From Chara braunii (Eukaryota; Streptophyta; Charophyceae; Charales; Characeae): 29,611 nt of DNA. The notes under the pieces are model-generated. The model did not search any database. It saw only the letters and a list, made by a program, of their open reading frames with translations, and had not been told where the DNA came from. Position numbers and translations under genes: made by a program. The stretch lies in the NCBI GenBank assembly GCA_003427395.1, contig BFEA01000166.1:966597-996207 (forward strand), given 5' to 3'. Positions 15,696-25,547 of this stretch are shown here, in pieces (the first letter of the stretch is position 1; each line of letters begins with the position of its first letter).

Positions 15696-17688
15696 CTATA
15701 CCGTGCCGAGCTTGCCCATTCCGAGTCTATCCTTGATGAGTTTGTCCATGATTATTTGCTTTTGTGTAGGGTAGTCTTTGATATTGTTGGTTGCTCTATG
15801 CCAATCTGCCTGGTATTCCATGTGTAGGAGTTGTAGAACATGCTCCCAGGCCTCTCTGGTTGATGTATTTTGGCCGTCTATCGTTTGTTTGCATCATGTC
15901 TTCCATGTGATCCACAGTGTGAAGGGCCGAGTCTTCTGAAGAGGGTCGAGTGCCAGTCTTCACAGAAACGTGGCTGTGCCATGCCCGTTAAACGTGTCAG
16001 CAGGTTGTCTGGCAACGATGTGCTGACTAGCGTCGTCCAGTACTCCCGCGCTCTGCTCCAAATCCTGTGTGCATTTGGGCACTTTATTAGACGATGTGGC
16101 ACATGTTCGAGGGAGCCTTCATTGCAGACTGCGCAACTGTCACCGAAGTATCTTCTAGCTGTTTCTGACCTTCTCCTGCTGAACCATGTATTGACTGGCA
16201 AGGCATGATAGTAGATTAGCCATTGCATGCTTCTTATGCGGGTGTTTCTGATGGCGAGAGGGACCTGCCAGTCAATCTTCCCCGTGTTGCCCAGGCATCC
16301 CGGGATGTGTTTCTCCCATCGCTGGGGTAGGATGAGCTCTGTGTTTACCGGTTTTCGTCTGAGTTTATAGTCGAAACTGGTCGAGTAGTCTAGGATGTTG
16401 GTGCGTTTCGGTGCCCCCATTGGCGTGGATCTTGTTTTCCATACCCATTCAGACGGGTCAAACTCCAAGTCCTGTAAGGCTATTCCTGGCTGGACGGTTC
16501 TGTAGTCGTCGTCCTCCACTACTCTGATTTTTCTGAGGAGAGACCGTTTGGCTGTGACCCTGGCGCGTACTGTTTTTGAGACCCTGCTGATGCTGTTCCC
16601 TGGCTGTTTGATGTCGTGGATGGCCCACAGTCCCCAGTCCCCTGTCGGTCCTGTTGACTTGACGTATGACAGTGCCTCTGTGGGGTTGTCTTCTGACAGC
16701 CACGTGGCCCACTCCCCGTATGTCCAGGTGGTGGGGGCTTGTAAGAGTGACACCCAGTCCAGTGGTATGGATTGTAACAACGCCTGCCAACTGACCTCCA
16801 AGTTGTGGCAGCCTTTGAGAGATATTCTAAGTTCTGCGGTTGTCTTCCAGCGATTGCTGTGATGGTTCCAGATGTGTTGAATCTGCCAGACTCCCCGTTC
16901 CAACCACGTGATCCAGCGGACCAGCGGCTATCCTGTGTCATCAGGGTCCATGGTTTATTGACTGGGTCTTTCAGCCATTGGTTGCAGAAGAGGGGCTGAA
17001 GCAGGACTTCCTCTCTGATGGTTGGGATTGAACTTTGGCCGGAAAGATCTCTTGCCAGATCCTGATGAGATACATCCAGTACTCCAAGCGGGTCGGCGGC
17101 AGTGGCTGTTGCTGCTGGTCCATCCGGTGGGCAATGCTGCGGGTTGCCCACGATTTCGACATTATCCAGAAGAGGCCTTGCATGTTCGGTGGAGTGGTTG
17201 CTTTGGGCAGCTGTCTCATCCTATGCAGGGCCAATGTGGTCCACGGCAGTCGTTGTTGTACCAACAGTTTGACAATCCACTTCGTTTGAAGGGCCTTAGT
17301 TTGGGTGGCAGGATCGAGGACTGCCAATCTCCCTTTGGCCTTTGGCTGGATAAGGTGACCAAGCCACCTTGGGTATGAAGTGCTGTGACACGGGGTTCCC
17401 AGTCCATAGGTAAGTTGTAGCTCACTGTTTGAGAGTTGTGACCATGTTGTCTTCTGGCGTCTAGATGGTGGCTGCATACCACAACATGGAGAAGATGGAT
17501 GCATTTAGCACTAACGCCCTTTCGAATACCGACGTGTAGGTGCTGGACCATGTGTCCATTTTGCGTATCATATTCGTCAGCATCTCCGGTGCCATGGCCT
17601 GGTCCGGGCCTGTATCTGTAAGCTTAATTCGCAGATAGCGCAGGGGTGTTCTCGGGTTCTGCCACTCGAATCCCTCCGGGGAGGCCAC
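15696..17688 (-). pseudogene. LINE ORF2 C-terminal part: thumb, linker and zinc knuckle (element A)
   Basis: Continues LINE A after the YADD-type box, spread over several frames: 17688-17461, 17504-16971, 16903-15878, and a last frame to the TAG at 15696. It matches LINE B in order (RALVLNASIFSMLWY, QTKWIVKLL, ERGVWQIQHIW, LLRKIRVVEDDD, STSFDYKLRRK). It carries the same C-x2-C-x9-H-x4-C knuckle (CAVCNEG...C). The final frame gives LWITWKT, a TGA, then CKQTIDG, aligning with IWSIWRKRC of LINE B. At least three frameshifts are needed to follow it. The two elements are clearly one family, with A more decayed but longer. Confidence 0.85.
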
Positions 17689-17697
17689 TTGAGGAGG

Positions 17698-19803
17698 TCA
17701 TGGACAATCCACCAGCCACCATCCCGTGGTCTTGTGCCAATTGACTTTCATTTCTGAGGCCAGTTGGAATTCTTGCATGGCTGTGGTAAGTCCCTGAAAG
17801 GATGCCTCGGAGGCTTTGATAATGGTTGGGAGATCATCCGCAAAAAGCAGTGTGTTTGGTAGGGTCACCGCATGTCTGAGCAGGGTCGGTTCTGCTATCA
17901 ATCTGCCGATAGAAGGGTCCTTTTGCAGAAAGGAGGCTATCACTTCCATCGTAATGAGAAATAAAGGTGTCACTAGCGGGTCTCCTTGGCAGACTGAGCA
18001 TGACATCTTGAAGGGGTTGGAGAGGAAGCGACCCATCTCTAAAATTGTGTCCCACCCCCATCCGCTCCATACACTGCTGCTGGAAGTTCCAGTTGACTTG
18101 GTCATAAGCCTTTTCGAAGTCGAAAAACAGGATAGCTGCGTTTAGGCGTTTGTCGTTGATGTAGCGTGTGGACTCTGCTAGAGTCATGACGTTGTCAAGA
18201 ATGAATCTTCATGGGATGAATCCGGTTTGATCGATGTGAAAGCAGCGGCTCGTGATCTTGCTGAGGCGGTTGGCCAAGAGTTTGGCTAGCACTTTGTATA
18301 CGACAGTCGGTAGCGTGATCAACCTGTAGTTCTTGATGTCCGCTGGATCGCCTTTTTTGTACAGCAAGGTGACCACCCCCGCGCTTATGTATTTTCCCAG
18401 TCCTTCCTCTGTCTCAGCTTTGCTGAGGAAGGTCATATACTCTTGTTCGAACAATGGCCGAAAGGTTTGCCAAAACTCCTTGGATAGTCCGTCTCGGCCC
18501 GATGTCTTGTTCGGTTCCAGTGAATGCAACGCTGCTCTGATTTCTTGAGTAAGTGGTTTATCCAGCTCATCGCTCTGCTCTTGTGACAGGGTCTTGTCTA
18601 GATGGTTCAAGAACTTGTGTCTGGCCTCCCTTACGGCTGCTTGTGGCAATTGGTTCTCTCTGGAAGTATAGAGGTCCTTGTAGAAGTCTGCTGCCACTGA
18701 TAGCATGCGATCCCGGTCTGAAGTGACTGTGTCACCTATGTATAGCCAATCGATGAGTTTATTTCGAGTGTTGGATTTTATCTTTTGAAAGAAGTATTTT
18801 GTCATCTTCTCGCCCGGTTCCAACTCTTTGACTCGTTCACGCAGTCGTATGCCTGCATCTTTCCAAGACTTCCACTCAGCCAGTTTTTGTCTGGCCGCGT
18901 CCAGTGCTTCTTCCAGTTCTGTCAAACCTGGCTCAGTGACTAGATTTCTCTCTGTCAGTCTTAGAGCTGCTTCCAACTCCTTTTCTTTTGCTGATCTCCT
19001 AGCGGCCAGGATGGGCGAGGCCTTGGCCATGGCCATTGATAGTCTCCCCACCAGTTGTGGGAAGGAATTGGTACGAGTGCCATAGGCTTCACACATCTCC
19101 ACGATGTGCTGCTTCATGATCTGTGTATCGAGGAGAGAGCTGTTGACCTTAAAGAAGCCCGGTCCTCTTTTTGCCCCCGTTTCAAGAACAAGGTTCAGGT
19201 AAATGTACTTGTGGTCCAGTCCCGGAAAGTACGGCAGGTCGCTGATTCCTGTTGTTTGAATTGCGCCCTGGAGGTTTTCCGATGTGAGGAAGAAGTCAAT
19301 CCTTGACGCTGAGATGTGCTGGCTATGATTACGCTTGAAGTAGGTAAAGACTTTGGAGCTTGGCTGGAGGGTACGGTAAGGGTCCACCAGTTGTTGTTCT
19401 GTCATGAGGTTGTGTACTGGGGCTGCCTCCTCCCATGCCGTTCCATCTAAACCAGCGGCTCCTCCTGCCATCCTGTCCATGGTTGGATCCAGTGTGGCGT
19501 TCCGATCTCCTGTTAGCATCAGGTGCGCCGGGGTGGTACAATACGATAAGAGAGAGTTGACGAATTCTGCTCGTTGCTGGCGAGTGTTGGGGCAATAGAT
19601 TGATAGTAGATGGAAATGCTCCTGTTTGTAATGGAAATCCAGTCTCACCCATCTCCCGCCGGTTTGGTCTGTCTGTGCAGTTTCTATGGTTATGTCCTGC
19701 ACTGCAGCTGTGTTAGCACGTATGTGGATGACTGTGCCTGCTGATCCTGCCGCCGGAGCGGGTGCCCAGAGGGCTCTCGCGTCTGACTGTTGATTTTCCT
19801 AAT
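17698..19803 (-). pseudogene. LINE ORF2 N-terminal part: AP-type endonuclease and reverse transcriptase (element A)
   Basis: The frame reads in from about 19803. From an arbitrary start at 19702, GDRN...DR lies near residues 65-77 (GD[FW]N in active enzymes), SRIDFFL at 133-140 and LDHKYI at 162-167 (SDH in active enzymes). These are the endonuclease motifs that nick target DNA. RT motifs follow: GRDGLSKEFW, GVVTLLYKKGD...NYR.I.L, and after an in-frame TGA (about 18209) FFDFEKAYDQVNW with the catalytic Asp. A frameshift near 18030 moves the next part (CQGDPLVTPLF, then the active-site box FADD) to another frame ending at 17698. The non-canonical GDRN and LDH spellings and the shifts show decay. 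Intact protein would perform target-primed reverse transcription in the nucleus. Confidence 0.88.
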
Positions 19804-19805
19804 CT

Positions 19806-19837
19806 CTGAAGTGTTTTTTTTTTTTCGTTTTTTTTTT
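19806..19837. repeat. T-rich junction
   Basis: Two T runs separated by CG lie between the truncated LINE A 5' end and the next inverted-repeat element. Confidence 0.8.
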
Positions 19838-20006
19838 AAACCGCCACTACCTTTCCCATATGTCGGCGGCGGGCATCCAGTAGCCTACTCGTGAAAAATA
19901 GCCGCCATGCTGCCGTCCATATTTTTCATCGACGGCGCGTGGCGGCCGAATTTGGATTTGAGGCCCGCAGCCCCACATATGAGAAAGGTAGTGGTGGTTT
20001 AACAGC
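19838..20006. mobile_element. Short inverted-repeat element with TTAAACCGCCAC ends
   Basis: TTAAACCGCCACTACCTTTC at the left is matched by the reverse complement of GAAAGGTAGTGGTGGTTTAA at the right, and the match continues to CATATG. The interior (about 110 bp) is GC-rich with GCCGCC and CGGCGG words. Ends of TTAA could be part of a target site. No frame. Confidence 0.75.
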
Positions 20007-20310
20007 CCGAGTGAATGCCAGGGGTGCTGATAAGAGCAGGCACCACTAGCACTCCTGGGGAGGCTCCATCTATTGGTGGGGAGCAGCACCTGCCGGAAAC
20101 GGGTCCAGCGTCCCTGAACATTTTGGTTGCTCTTGGTGTACACAGAATTTCTCTCCTACAGGACTGTCTACTGTAGAGAATGGCATACCCAGAACCTGCC
20201 AGAACAGATTCAATGATTCAAGGTATGGATAGAACTTGTGAAGTCAGAAGTAAAGAATCCAGGTAAGTGGAACTCGCTCTGGGAAAACCCATGACCGGCA
20301 TTCTTACGCC
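20007..20310. other. Spacer
   Basis: No gene or repeat is recognised between the inverted-repeat element and the U6-like sequence. Confidence 0.45.
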
Positions 20311-20401
20311 GTACTCACACTAGAATTGGATCGATACAGCGAAGATTAGCATTGCCCCTGTGCAAGGGGTGACACAGAAATCTGGAAATGGTCCACATTT
20401 A
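20311..20401 (+). pseudogene. Diverged U6 snRNA-like sequence
   Basis: GAATTGGATCGATACAGCGAAGATTAGCATTGCCCCTGTGCAAGG, followed by TGACACA and GAAATGGTCCACATTT, tracks U6 from the AAATTGGAACGATACAG region to its 3' end. Changes fall at key sites: the ACAGAGA box reads ACAGCGA, the internal stem-loop is altered and a few bases are inserted. The 5' stem-loop is not recognisable. No poly(A) tail or target duplication is visible. It looks like an old U6 pseudogene, older than the copy at 3131-3228. A chimeric or divergent functional U6 is unlikely because the ACAGAGA box is changed. Confidence 0.75.
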
Positions 20402-20637
20402 CAAAACAAGGGGGGGTACTTCTGGGCAGATTCTCCAGGAAAAGAAAAGGTCGAGTATTGCAGCAAAGTTGGAAACACATTAAACCACCACTTCTTCAAG
20501 AATTTGAGGCCGCATGCACTACAGCCATTGCTACAGTGCTGTGACATTTCTGCTCGAATGAATTTATTCCAGCGCCCTATGCCCGTTCATCGCAGCACGT
20601 TGTAGCGTGCATGTGGCCGTGACTTCGGAAGCACGGA
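20402..20637. other. Spacer
   Basis: No gene or repeat is recognised. Confidence 0.45.
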
Positions 20638-20824
20638 TGGTTTAAAACACCAGTTCACATGTCCCTCAGTTGACGAGGCTACCTTCCAAGGTTCATGGGC
20701 CTGCAACTGCGGCTTTTCAAAGTGGTCTGCCACTTTAGCTATCGACCCAGGGCCGCATCTAAAAGCTCTTATCACGTAAACTGGTAAGAGCCAGACTATG
20801 CTTCGGGTGAACTGGCGGTTTAAG
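20638..20824. mobile_element. Short inverted-repeat element with TTAAAACACCAGTTCAC ends
   Basis: TTTAAAACACCAGTTCAC at the left pairs with GTGAACTGGCGGTTTAA at the right with about 15 of 17 matches. The element is about 185 bp. Its right terminus (TGGCGGTTTAA) matches that near 1457-1470 and closely resembles the ends of 19838-20006 (TGGTGGTTTAA), suggesting one superfamily. No frame. Confidence 0.65.
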
Positions 20825-21050
20825 CTGACTTGCTGAGCCACTGTGCCAAGTGTACGCTGTACATAATATTTTTAAATTTTCGTTTTTCAGGCATTTTGGC
20901 AATTTCTTGCACAGAATTAAAAGCTAAAAAGAAGACATAAAACTTGATAAAAGAGCTTCCACAAAGGTGTGCACTGAATGAAGAGAGAAGCTGCACAGCA
21001 GATCGCAGCCTTCACATGGAAACAGATATGCAAAGAAACCAGTGCTGTAA
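20825..21050. other. Spacer
   Basis: Nothing is recognised before the ACCGG word cluster. Confidence 0.4.
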
Positions 21051-21178
21051 ACCCGGTAGGACCGGGGGCCCCTCCCCCAACCGGAACCAGAGCTGTCCTA
21101 CCGGCCGGTCGACCGGGCCTCGGGCCGGTTCCCCCCCGGTTGGCCGTAGCGCATCAAATGTTTTTTTTTTTGTTTTAA
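21051..21178 (+). repeat. ACCGG word cluster with CAGTGCTG start
   Basis: CAGTGCTGTAAACCCGG at the left is followed by about 100 bases dense in ACCGG, CCGGTT and GGTCGACC words, then a T-rich run (21161-21175). The start resembles a hAT-type terminus. No matching right terminus (TTTACAGCACTG) was seen downstream, so the element is partial or diverged. Coordinates of the start are approximate. Confidence 0.5.
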
Positions 21179-21236
21179 CCAAGCCCCTTCTATTCTGGGG
21201 GGCATCAGTCCGGTTGCTTATCACCGGCAAGCATGA
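21179..21236 (-). repeat. Dispersed repeat family R3, copy 3
   Basis: Reads on the minus strand CTTGCCGGTGATAAGC, AACCGGACTGATGCCCCCCA, GAATAGAAGGGG, then an A-rich tail shared with the T run at 21161-21175. Aligned with 5865-5968 and 12630-12695. Confidence 0.75.
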
Positions 21237-21890
21237 GTACAAAGAAAACAGAAGCGGGAGAACAGTGTTGAAAAAGAAACAGTCCAGCCCTTGCGGTACG
21301 AGTCACCTACTCAAGGGGGGGGCTGCTTCCATCCGACCCCCCCCAAACTACTGCTTTCCTAGTGGGCTTCTGCTAGCCGGGAAGCTTACTGGCAGCACCC
21401 AGTTACGCAGCAGAAGGGCTCTAGGGGGGGCACGGCACGGGAAGGGTCGTTCTAGCAGCCTCACAGGCCGCATTCCAATGAGACAGTCCAGAAATCCGAG
21501 CACACCAACTCCTACGAGTCCTACTTTTTAACTCTTGCTTAGTTCCATCCTTCAATGATTCTATTCCTCTTTCAACTCTTTCCACTCGTTCCCCCTATCA
21601 AACTGTACATCCCTTGTCACATCCTCTTTTCACTGTGACAATCATGATATCCTGCTTTGAAGAGAATGTCCCCAGCATGTTCCCCCAGTTTTAACTCTTT
21701 TTACCCAGTTTTTTCTAAATTTCACTCCCTCAACCCTTTACCCATCCTACACTGTCCCCCTCCTACCTTCCTAAGTATTTTACAACTAATCTTCCTATTG
21801 CCAACCTACCACGTACGGAACCATCCTAACTATTTTACAACTATTCTACACCTATCACTTCCGACCATGGAACATGAGGTTCCTATTGTA
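21237..21890. other. Spacer 5' of the gypsy element
   Basis: No gene. ACTATTTTACAACT-like sequence occurs at about 21775-21788 and 21829-21842. C- and T-rich composition. Confidence 0.45.
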
Positions 21891-22683
21891 TGTAATGACC
21901 CGCCAAAACACAGACTGAGAACACTGCTGATTTCTGGGATCTGCCGCTGGAATGAATGCCTTTCTGAGATTCCCGCATTCTGCTGTGGTTTCCAAGTCTG
22001 TGTGTGTGCGTGCCTGCTGGTTTGCATGCCTGTCTGAGTGCTTGTCGGCTGAGTGTGTGTGTGACCCGCAAGGGTACTTGTTGGTTGAAAGGCCCCGCAG
22101 GGCCGGTACTTACCTGTGGCCGTGACTTTGAGGGTTGCAGCGGGGAAAACACTCGAGTAGCGGGGGTAGGCCTGCGACACTTAGAGCAGCGGGTAAAAAC
22201 ACTCAAGTAGCAGGTAGGCCGGTACCACTCAAGTAGTGGTAGGAGTGTCGGGTACTGGAGGCCGAGCAGAAGAAGACAAAAAGTTGGCATTTTTAGAGGC
22301 CCAGTAGCGGTAGGATTAGAGGTAGGCCGGTACCAGTCCAAGTAGCCTGAGTCTAGGGCCTGTCCGAACGATAGCAGAGCCTGCAATGATGTTTCCCTCC
22401 GAAAAGGAGGAGGTACCGGTTGCTGGGATATTGATTCTGGTTCACCCACTCATTGTTATTATTATTATTGGAAGAAGAATAAGATTGGCGAAGTGAAGGA
22501 GGAGGAAGGTGGAGAGAGAAGGGGGGATTGGTCATTGGTCTTGCTGGTGTACATCTTCTTCTTCTTTTTCTTTCTCTCTTCTTTGGTCTCTATCTGTTTG
22601 CAAGTGCTTTTATTTCTTTCGCAATTGGGTGGCATTGTCTTTCATTGTGAATTTGCACTTTGGGAATGACCAGGATCGTAACA
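21891..22683 (+). repeat. 5' LTR of the gypsy element
   Basis: Starts TGTAATGACCCGCC and ends ATCGTAACA, giving TG...CA termini, and is followed after two bases by the primer site. Its 3' part matches 11664-12000, confirming it is a repeated terminal sequence. The length of about 793 bp is inferred from the TG start, since the 3' LTR is missing. The first half (U3-like) holds short direct repeats: CACTCRAGTAG at 22150, 22200 and 22226, and GTAGGCCGGTACCA at 22214 and 22322, which may be regulatory. Confidence 0.75.
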
Positions 22684-22685
22684 AT

Positions 22686-22697
22686 TGGTATTGGAGC
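22686..22697 (+). promoter_or_regulatory. Primer binding site, initiator-Met tRNA type
   Basis: TGGTATTGGAGC matches 10 of 12 bases of the usual plant retrotransposon primer site complementary to initiator methionine tRNA (TGGTATCAGAGC). It lies two bases after the LTR end. Confidence 0.8.
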
Positions 22698-24017
22698 GGA
22701 CTTACTTGCTGGCGAGAGGTGTTAGTCACCCTAAACCTAATTCTGAATTAGGTCAGGGCTAAACCTAATCTTGGATTAGGGTTGGGAAGTTAGGGTTAAG
22801 AGGGGTAGTGAGGTATGTGGATACTGCCCCCACCTGGTTAGGTCATGTAAGGTCGACATCAGACCTGACCAGTTTGCTTGTGTGATTGGATGGGGTGGCG
22901 AGACACAAAGGAGGCTGATTGGAGTAAGCGAGAGGGAGTAGAGAGTGAGAGGTACTCACACCGGGAATCTGCACTTCAAGAAGACATTGAGTGACTTTTG
23001 GGCTTCCCCTCCAGAGGGAGACTTGATCGGAGGCTGCCATATCTGCATCGAAGAGCTGCAAGTTGCTACTTTGGTCTTCAGACATCGGGGGATCCGGCGT
23101 TGTAACAGGGGTGTAGGGAGGCCCTCTTAGTCATGCTAGGACACTTCGTGTAGTGGTAGCTAGGGGTCAGGAGGACCTATGAGAGAGGGGGGTGAGTTGT
23201 TATCCATCTTTGGAGGCAGGGCCTCACAGGTAAGTGTCGCGTGACCTGGTTATGCCCGTGGGAGGTTGTTTGGTGCTTCATGGCTTGTTGGGGTGTGCTG
23301 GGCTCTCTTCCTCTTCTCTGCGGTCTTGGTTGTGTGCGTGAGCATGTGGATTGCTTTCTCAGATAATGGATGGATGGATGATGTATCTTGTTCTCAATAA
23401 CATATCTTTCTACGGTGCATTTTCCTTTCATGTCTGAACGGCTGTAGGGGTAAGTTCTTGCTGAAAGTTGTGTTTTCGTTTTTAGTACGGTAGAGGCAGT
23501 TTGGGACTGACTTGGTACACCTATCTCGTTGGTCCTGGTCCACGACCTACTTGGGACCTTCGGGACTCAATGGGACCAGGCCCAAAGGGACAGGACCTTT
23601 AGGGCCTAAATCTGTTGCCATCAATGCATCTCTTTGCTGTGCTGAATTTGGGGGACATATGGCTAGTAAGGGCATTCCTTTCAAGGGGACCTTGACTGGT
23701 CTTACTGCATGTTCTCACATACTGCCCCGCGTCTGGCTCGGCGACCGTCTGCACCCCTCGAAATCTCCATTGCTGCAGTTAGTCTTCGGCTGACTTATTG
23801 TGGTACATGTTCCTTGTCAGATTAGACAAGAGGGGATCTCCAACTAATCTGATCGGGCCCGTTCGATAAGGCAGCGTTTTATTTATTTATTTATCTTTAT
23901 TCTGCTGGGTGAATGCCATTCTCTAAGTCCAAATGAATTGCCGCTCCGGCTAGGAATTCTACCTTCTACTCTTGATGATTTACTGTTTTTCTTTTATCTG
24001 AAGTTTCTTAACTATCT
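22698..24017 (+). other. Gypsy leader, with telomere-like hairpins and a GGGAC/GGTCC word cluster
   Basis: About 1.3 kb between primer site and gag, with no supported gene. 22728-22797 has two tandem units of CTAAACCTAATCTTGGATTAGG type, each self-complementary and resembling degenerate TTTAGGG telomere sequence. 23500-23605 is dense in GGGAC, GGTCC and GGCCC words. ATTTATTTATTTATC lies at about 23881. The word cluster may be an insertion. Confidence 0.5.
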
Positions 24018-25335
24018 ATGTCCGGTATTGAAACGCGTGCGCAGAAAGCGGAAAGAGAGAGAAGGGAGAGATAAGGTGTTCTTTTTTAGAGTGTGAGGAG
24101 GGGTAAGAGGAGTGTTCGTCCAAAAGTGAGCAAAGTGCAGACCCCTCTTGAGAGATCTACTGACGCCCTATCCTCCGGCATGCCAGACATCACGTCCGAG
24201 CAATGGAAGGCCATGCTGGACGCAGCGGCCGAGAGCGAGAAACCTTTCTTTCAGAAACTTTATGAGGACGCAATGCACAGAGAGAGGGAGGCAGAGGCAG
24301 CAGCCAAAGCCACAAGTATTGCAGAACAAGTGGCCCTCCTCGAGGTCCCGAAATCGAATGACGACCGGTTCCAAAAAAAGCTAGCTGCTGCCGTAGCAGC
24401 CTTGGTTCAACTGCGGACCTTGGAAGATATAGAGTCCCGTGTGACAACTCTGGAGCAGCGAAACCAAGAGTAGAAGGCTGAGATAGTCAGCCTCAAACAG
24501 CCCCAACTATTGCCCCCCGTCCTCCTAATCCTCGACCTGCTGCAGTCCCAGTCTCTCACCCTAACACAATCCTCATGTCGAGAGCAGGTGGAACTGTGAC
24601 GAGCGCAAGAACCGGTGCCAGCTCCTCAAGCGGCAGCGCCGACAGTTCTGCACTGGTCATAGTCCCAAATGCAGGAGCATCAGCCCAAAACGCCACAGTC
24701 CTTACTGACGTACAATACAGCGGTCCCGTAGTGGACAAGAGGGCGGCCACACTGCCATCCAAGTACGACGGAAAGGGGGGTATCACCTCTTGGATCAGCT
24801 CCATGCGCTCATACTGCGAACACCGCAGGAGGACCGAAGCATGATCATGGGCACAGACACTGAGCCCGCCGCATGGAATTTCATAGAACTCCAAGCTGTT
24901 ACTGCAGGTTATGAGAGGATTGACCTGACTGAGTGGCTGAAAGTGACTCCTGTACGTACTCTTGAGGACCTCCTCATCGCGCAGTATCAAGATAAGCACG
25001 CTGCGCTCAAGGCAAGGCTGAAGCTTGAGGCCCTCAAAGGCCAAAACTGGAGGACTTCCATGCAGGCTTTGGAGCAGCACTTGACTGGTTTGTTCACCAC
25101 TCCAAACCTGGGATGGACTGACGTGCCTTGCATGGATGTAGTTATGAGAGTGGACCCTGAAGGTTATGTCTCCCGGCTAGGACTCAAAGACCATATGACT
25201 TGGCGAGAGCTACTAGTGGACCTAGTCAATCTAGAAGCCAAGGACCTCGCCAGGTGTGCAAAGGCACCCGTTGCAGGTAGAACCTTGCAACGCAAGCGGT
25301 ACGGAGGCTGCTGCAGTTCAAGTACTTTACACTGA
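24018..25335 (+). pseudogene. gag: Gypsy gag remnant
   Basis: An ATG at 24018 is in frame with the open stretch 24093-24473, separated by TAA (24072) and TAG (24087). The early part is charged and Ala/Glu-rich, likely coiled coil (DAAAESEKPFFQKLYEDAMH...). A TAG at 24471 breaks it. The capsid-like region resumes at 24575 (SKYDGKGGITSWISSM) and shifts frame at about 24830 into 24790-25335 (WLKVTPVRTLEDLL, LKARLKLEALK, LLVDLVNLEAKD). This fits the gag capsid domain of Ty3/gypsy elements, which assembles the particle. No CCHC zinc knuckle was found, so the nucleocapsid end is missing or decayed. Confidence 0.75.
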
Positions 25336-25425
25336 GCCTTGGGAGGAGACTAAGGAAGTCAACTTCCACTCTCACCTGGAACATTGGTTGTAGCTCAAGC
25401 AGCAACACCGTGTTCAAGGGAATGT

Positions 25426-25547
25426 GGAACTGATCTTTTTTAAGCTGCTCATTAACCGCCGATACATCCGTGTGCTGATTGATAATGGAACTGATCTTCT
25501 TTAAGCTGCTCATTAACCGCCGATACATCCGTGTGCTGATTGATAAT
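25426..25547 (+). repeat. 61-bp tandem duplication in the protease region
   Basis: Units 25426-25486 and 25487-25547 both start GGAACTGATCTT and end GATTGATAAT. They differ by one base. Sixty-one is not a multiple of three, so the duplication breaks the frame. Confidence 0.97.

Larger units (their letters stand above)
15650..19805 (-). mobile_element. LINE, nearly full ORF2 but 5'-truncated (element A)
   Basis: This minus-strand non-LTR retrotransposon covers about 4.1 kb. The 5' end is cut inside the endonuclease domain at about 19803, where a T-rich block and a small inverted-repeat element begin. The ORF2 stop is at 15696-15698. A short 3' UTR follows, and its end is not marked by a clear A tail. 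Domain order is endonuclease, RT, then C-terminal zinc knuckle. Translation is broken by several frameshifts and stops, so it is an old copy. Confidence 0.9.

Noticed and set aside
18333-19598. Plus-strand frames opposite LINE A
   Set aside because: Antisense shadows of the endonuclease/RT coding region.
21046-21290. AAAGAAAC before the ACCGG cluster and again near 21276 as an 8-bp duplication
   Set aside because: A-rich low-complexity match; the inner side of the right copy does not form the inverse of CAGTGCTG.
23177-23431. 84-codon minus-strand frame in the gypsy leader
   Set aside because: No motif, no supporting context, and the region is non-coding leader.
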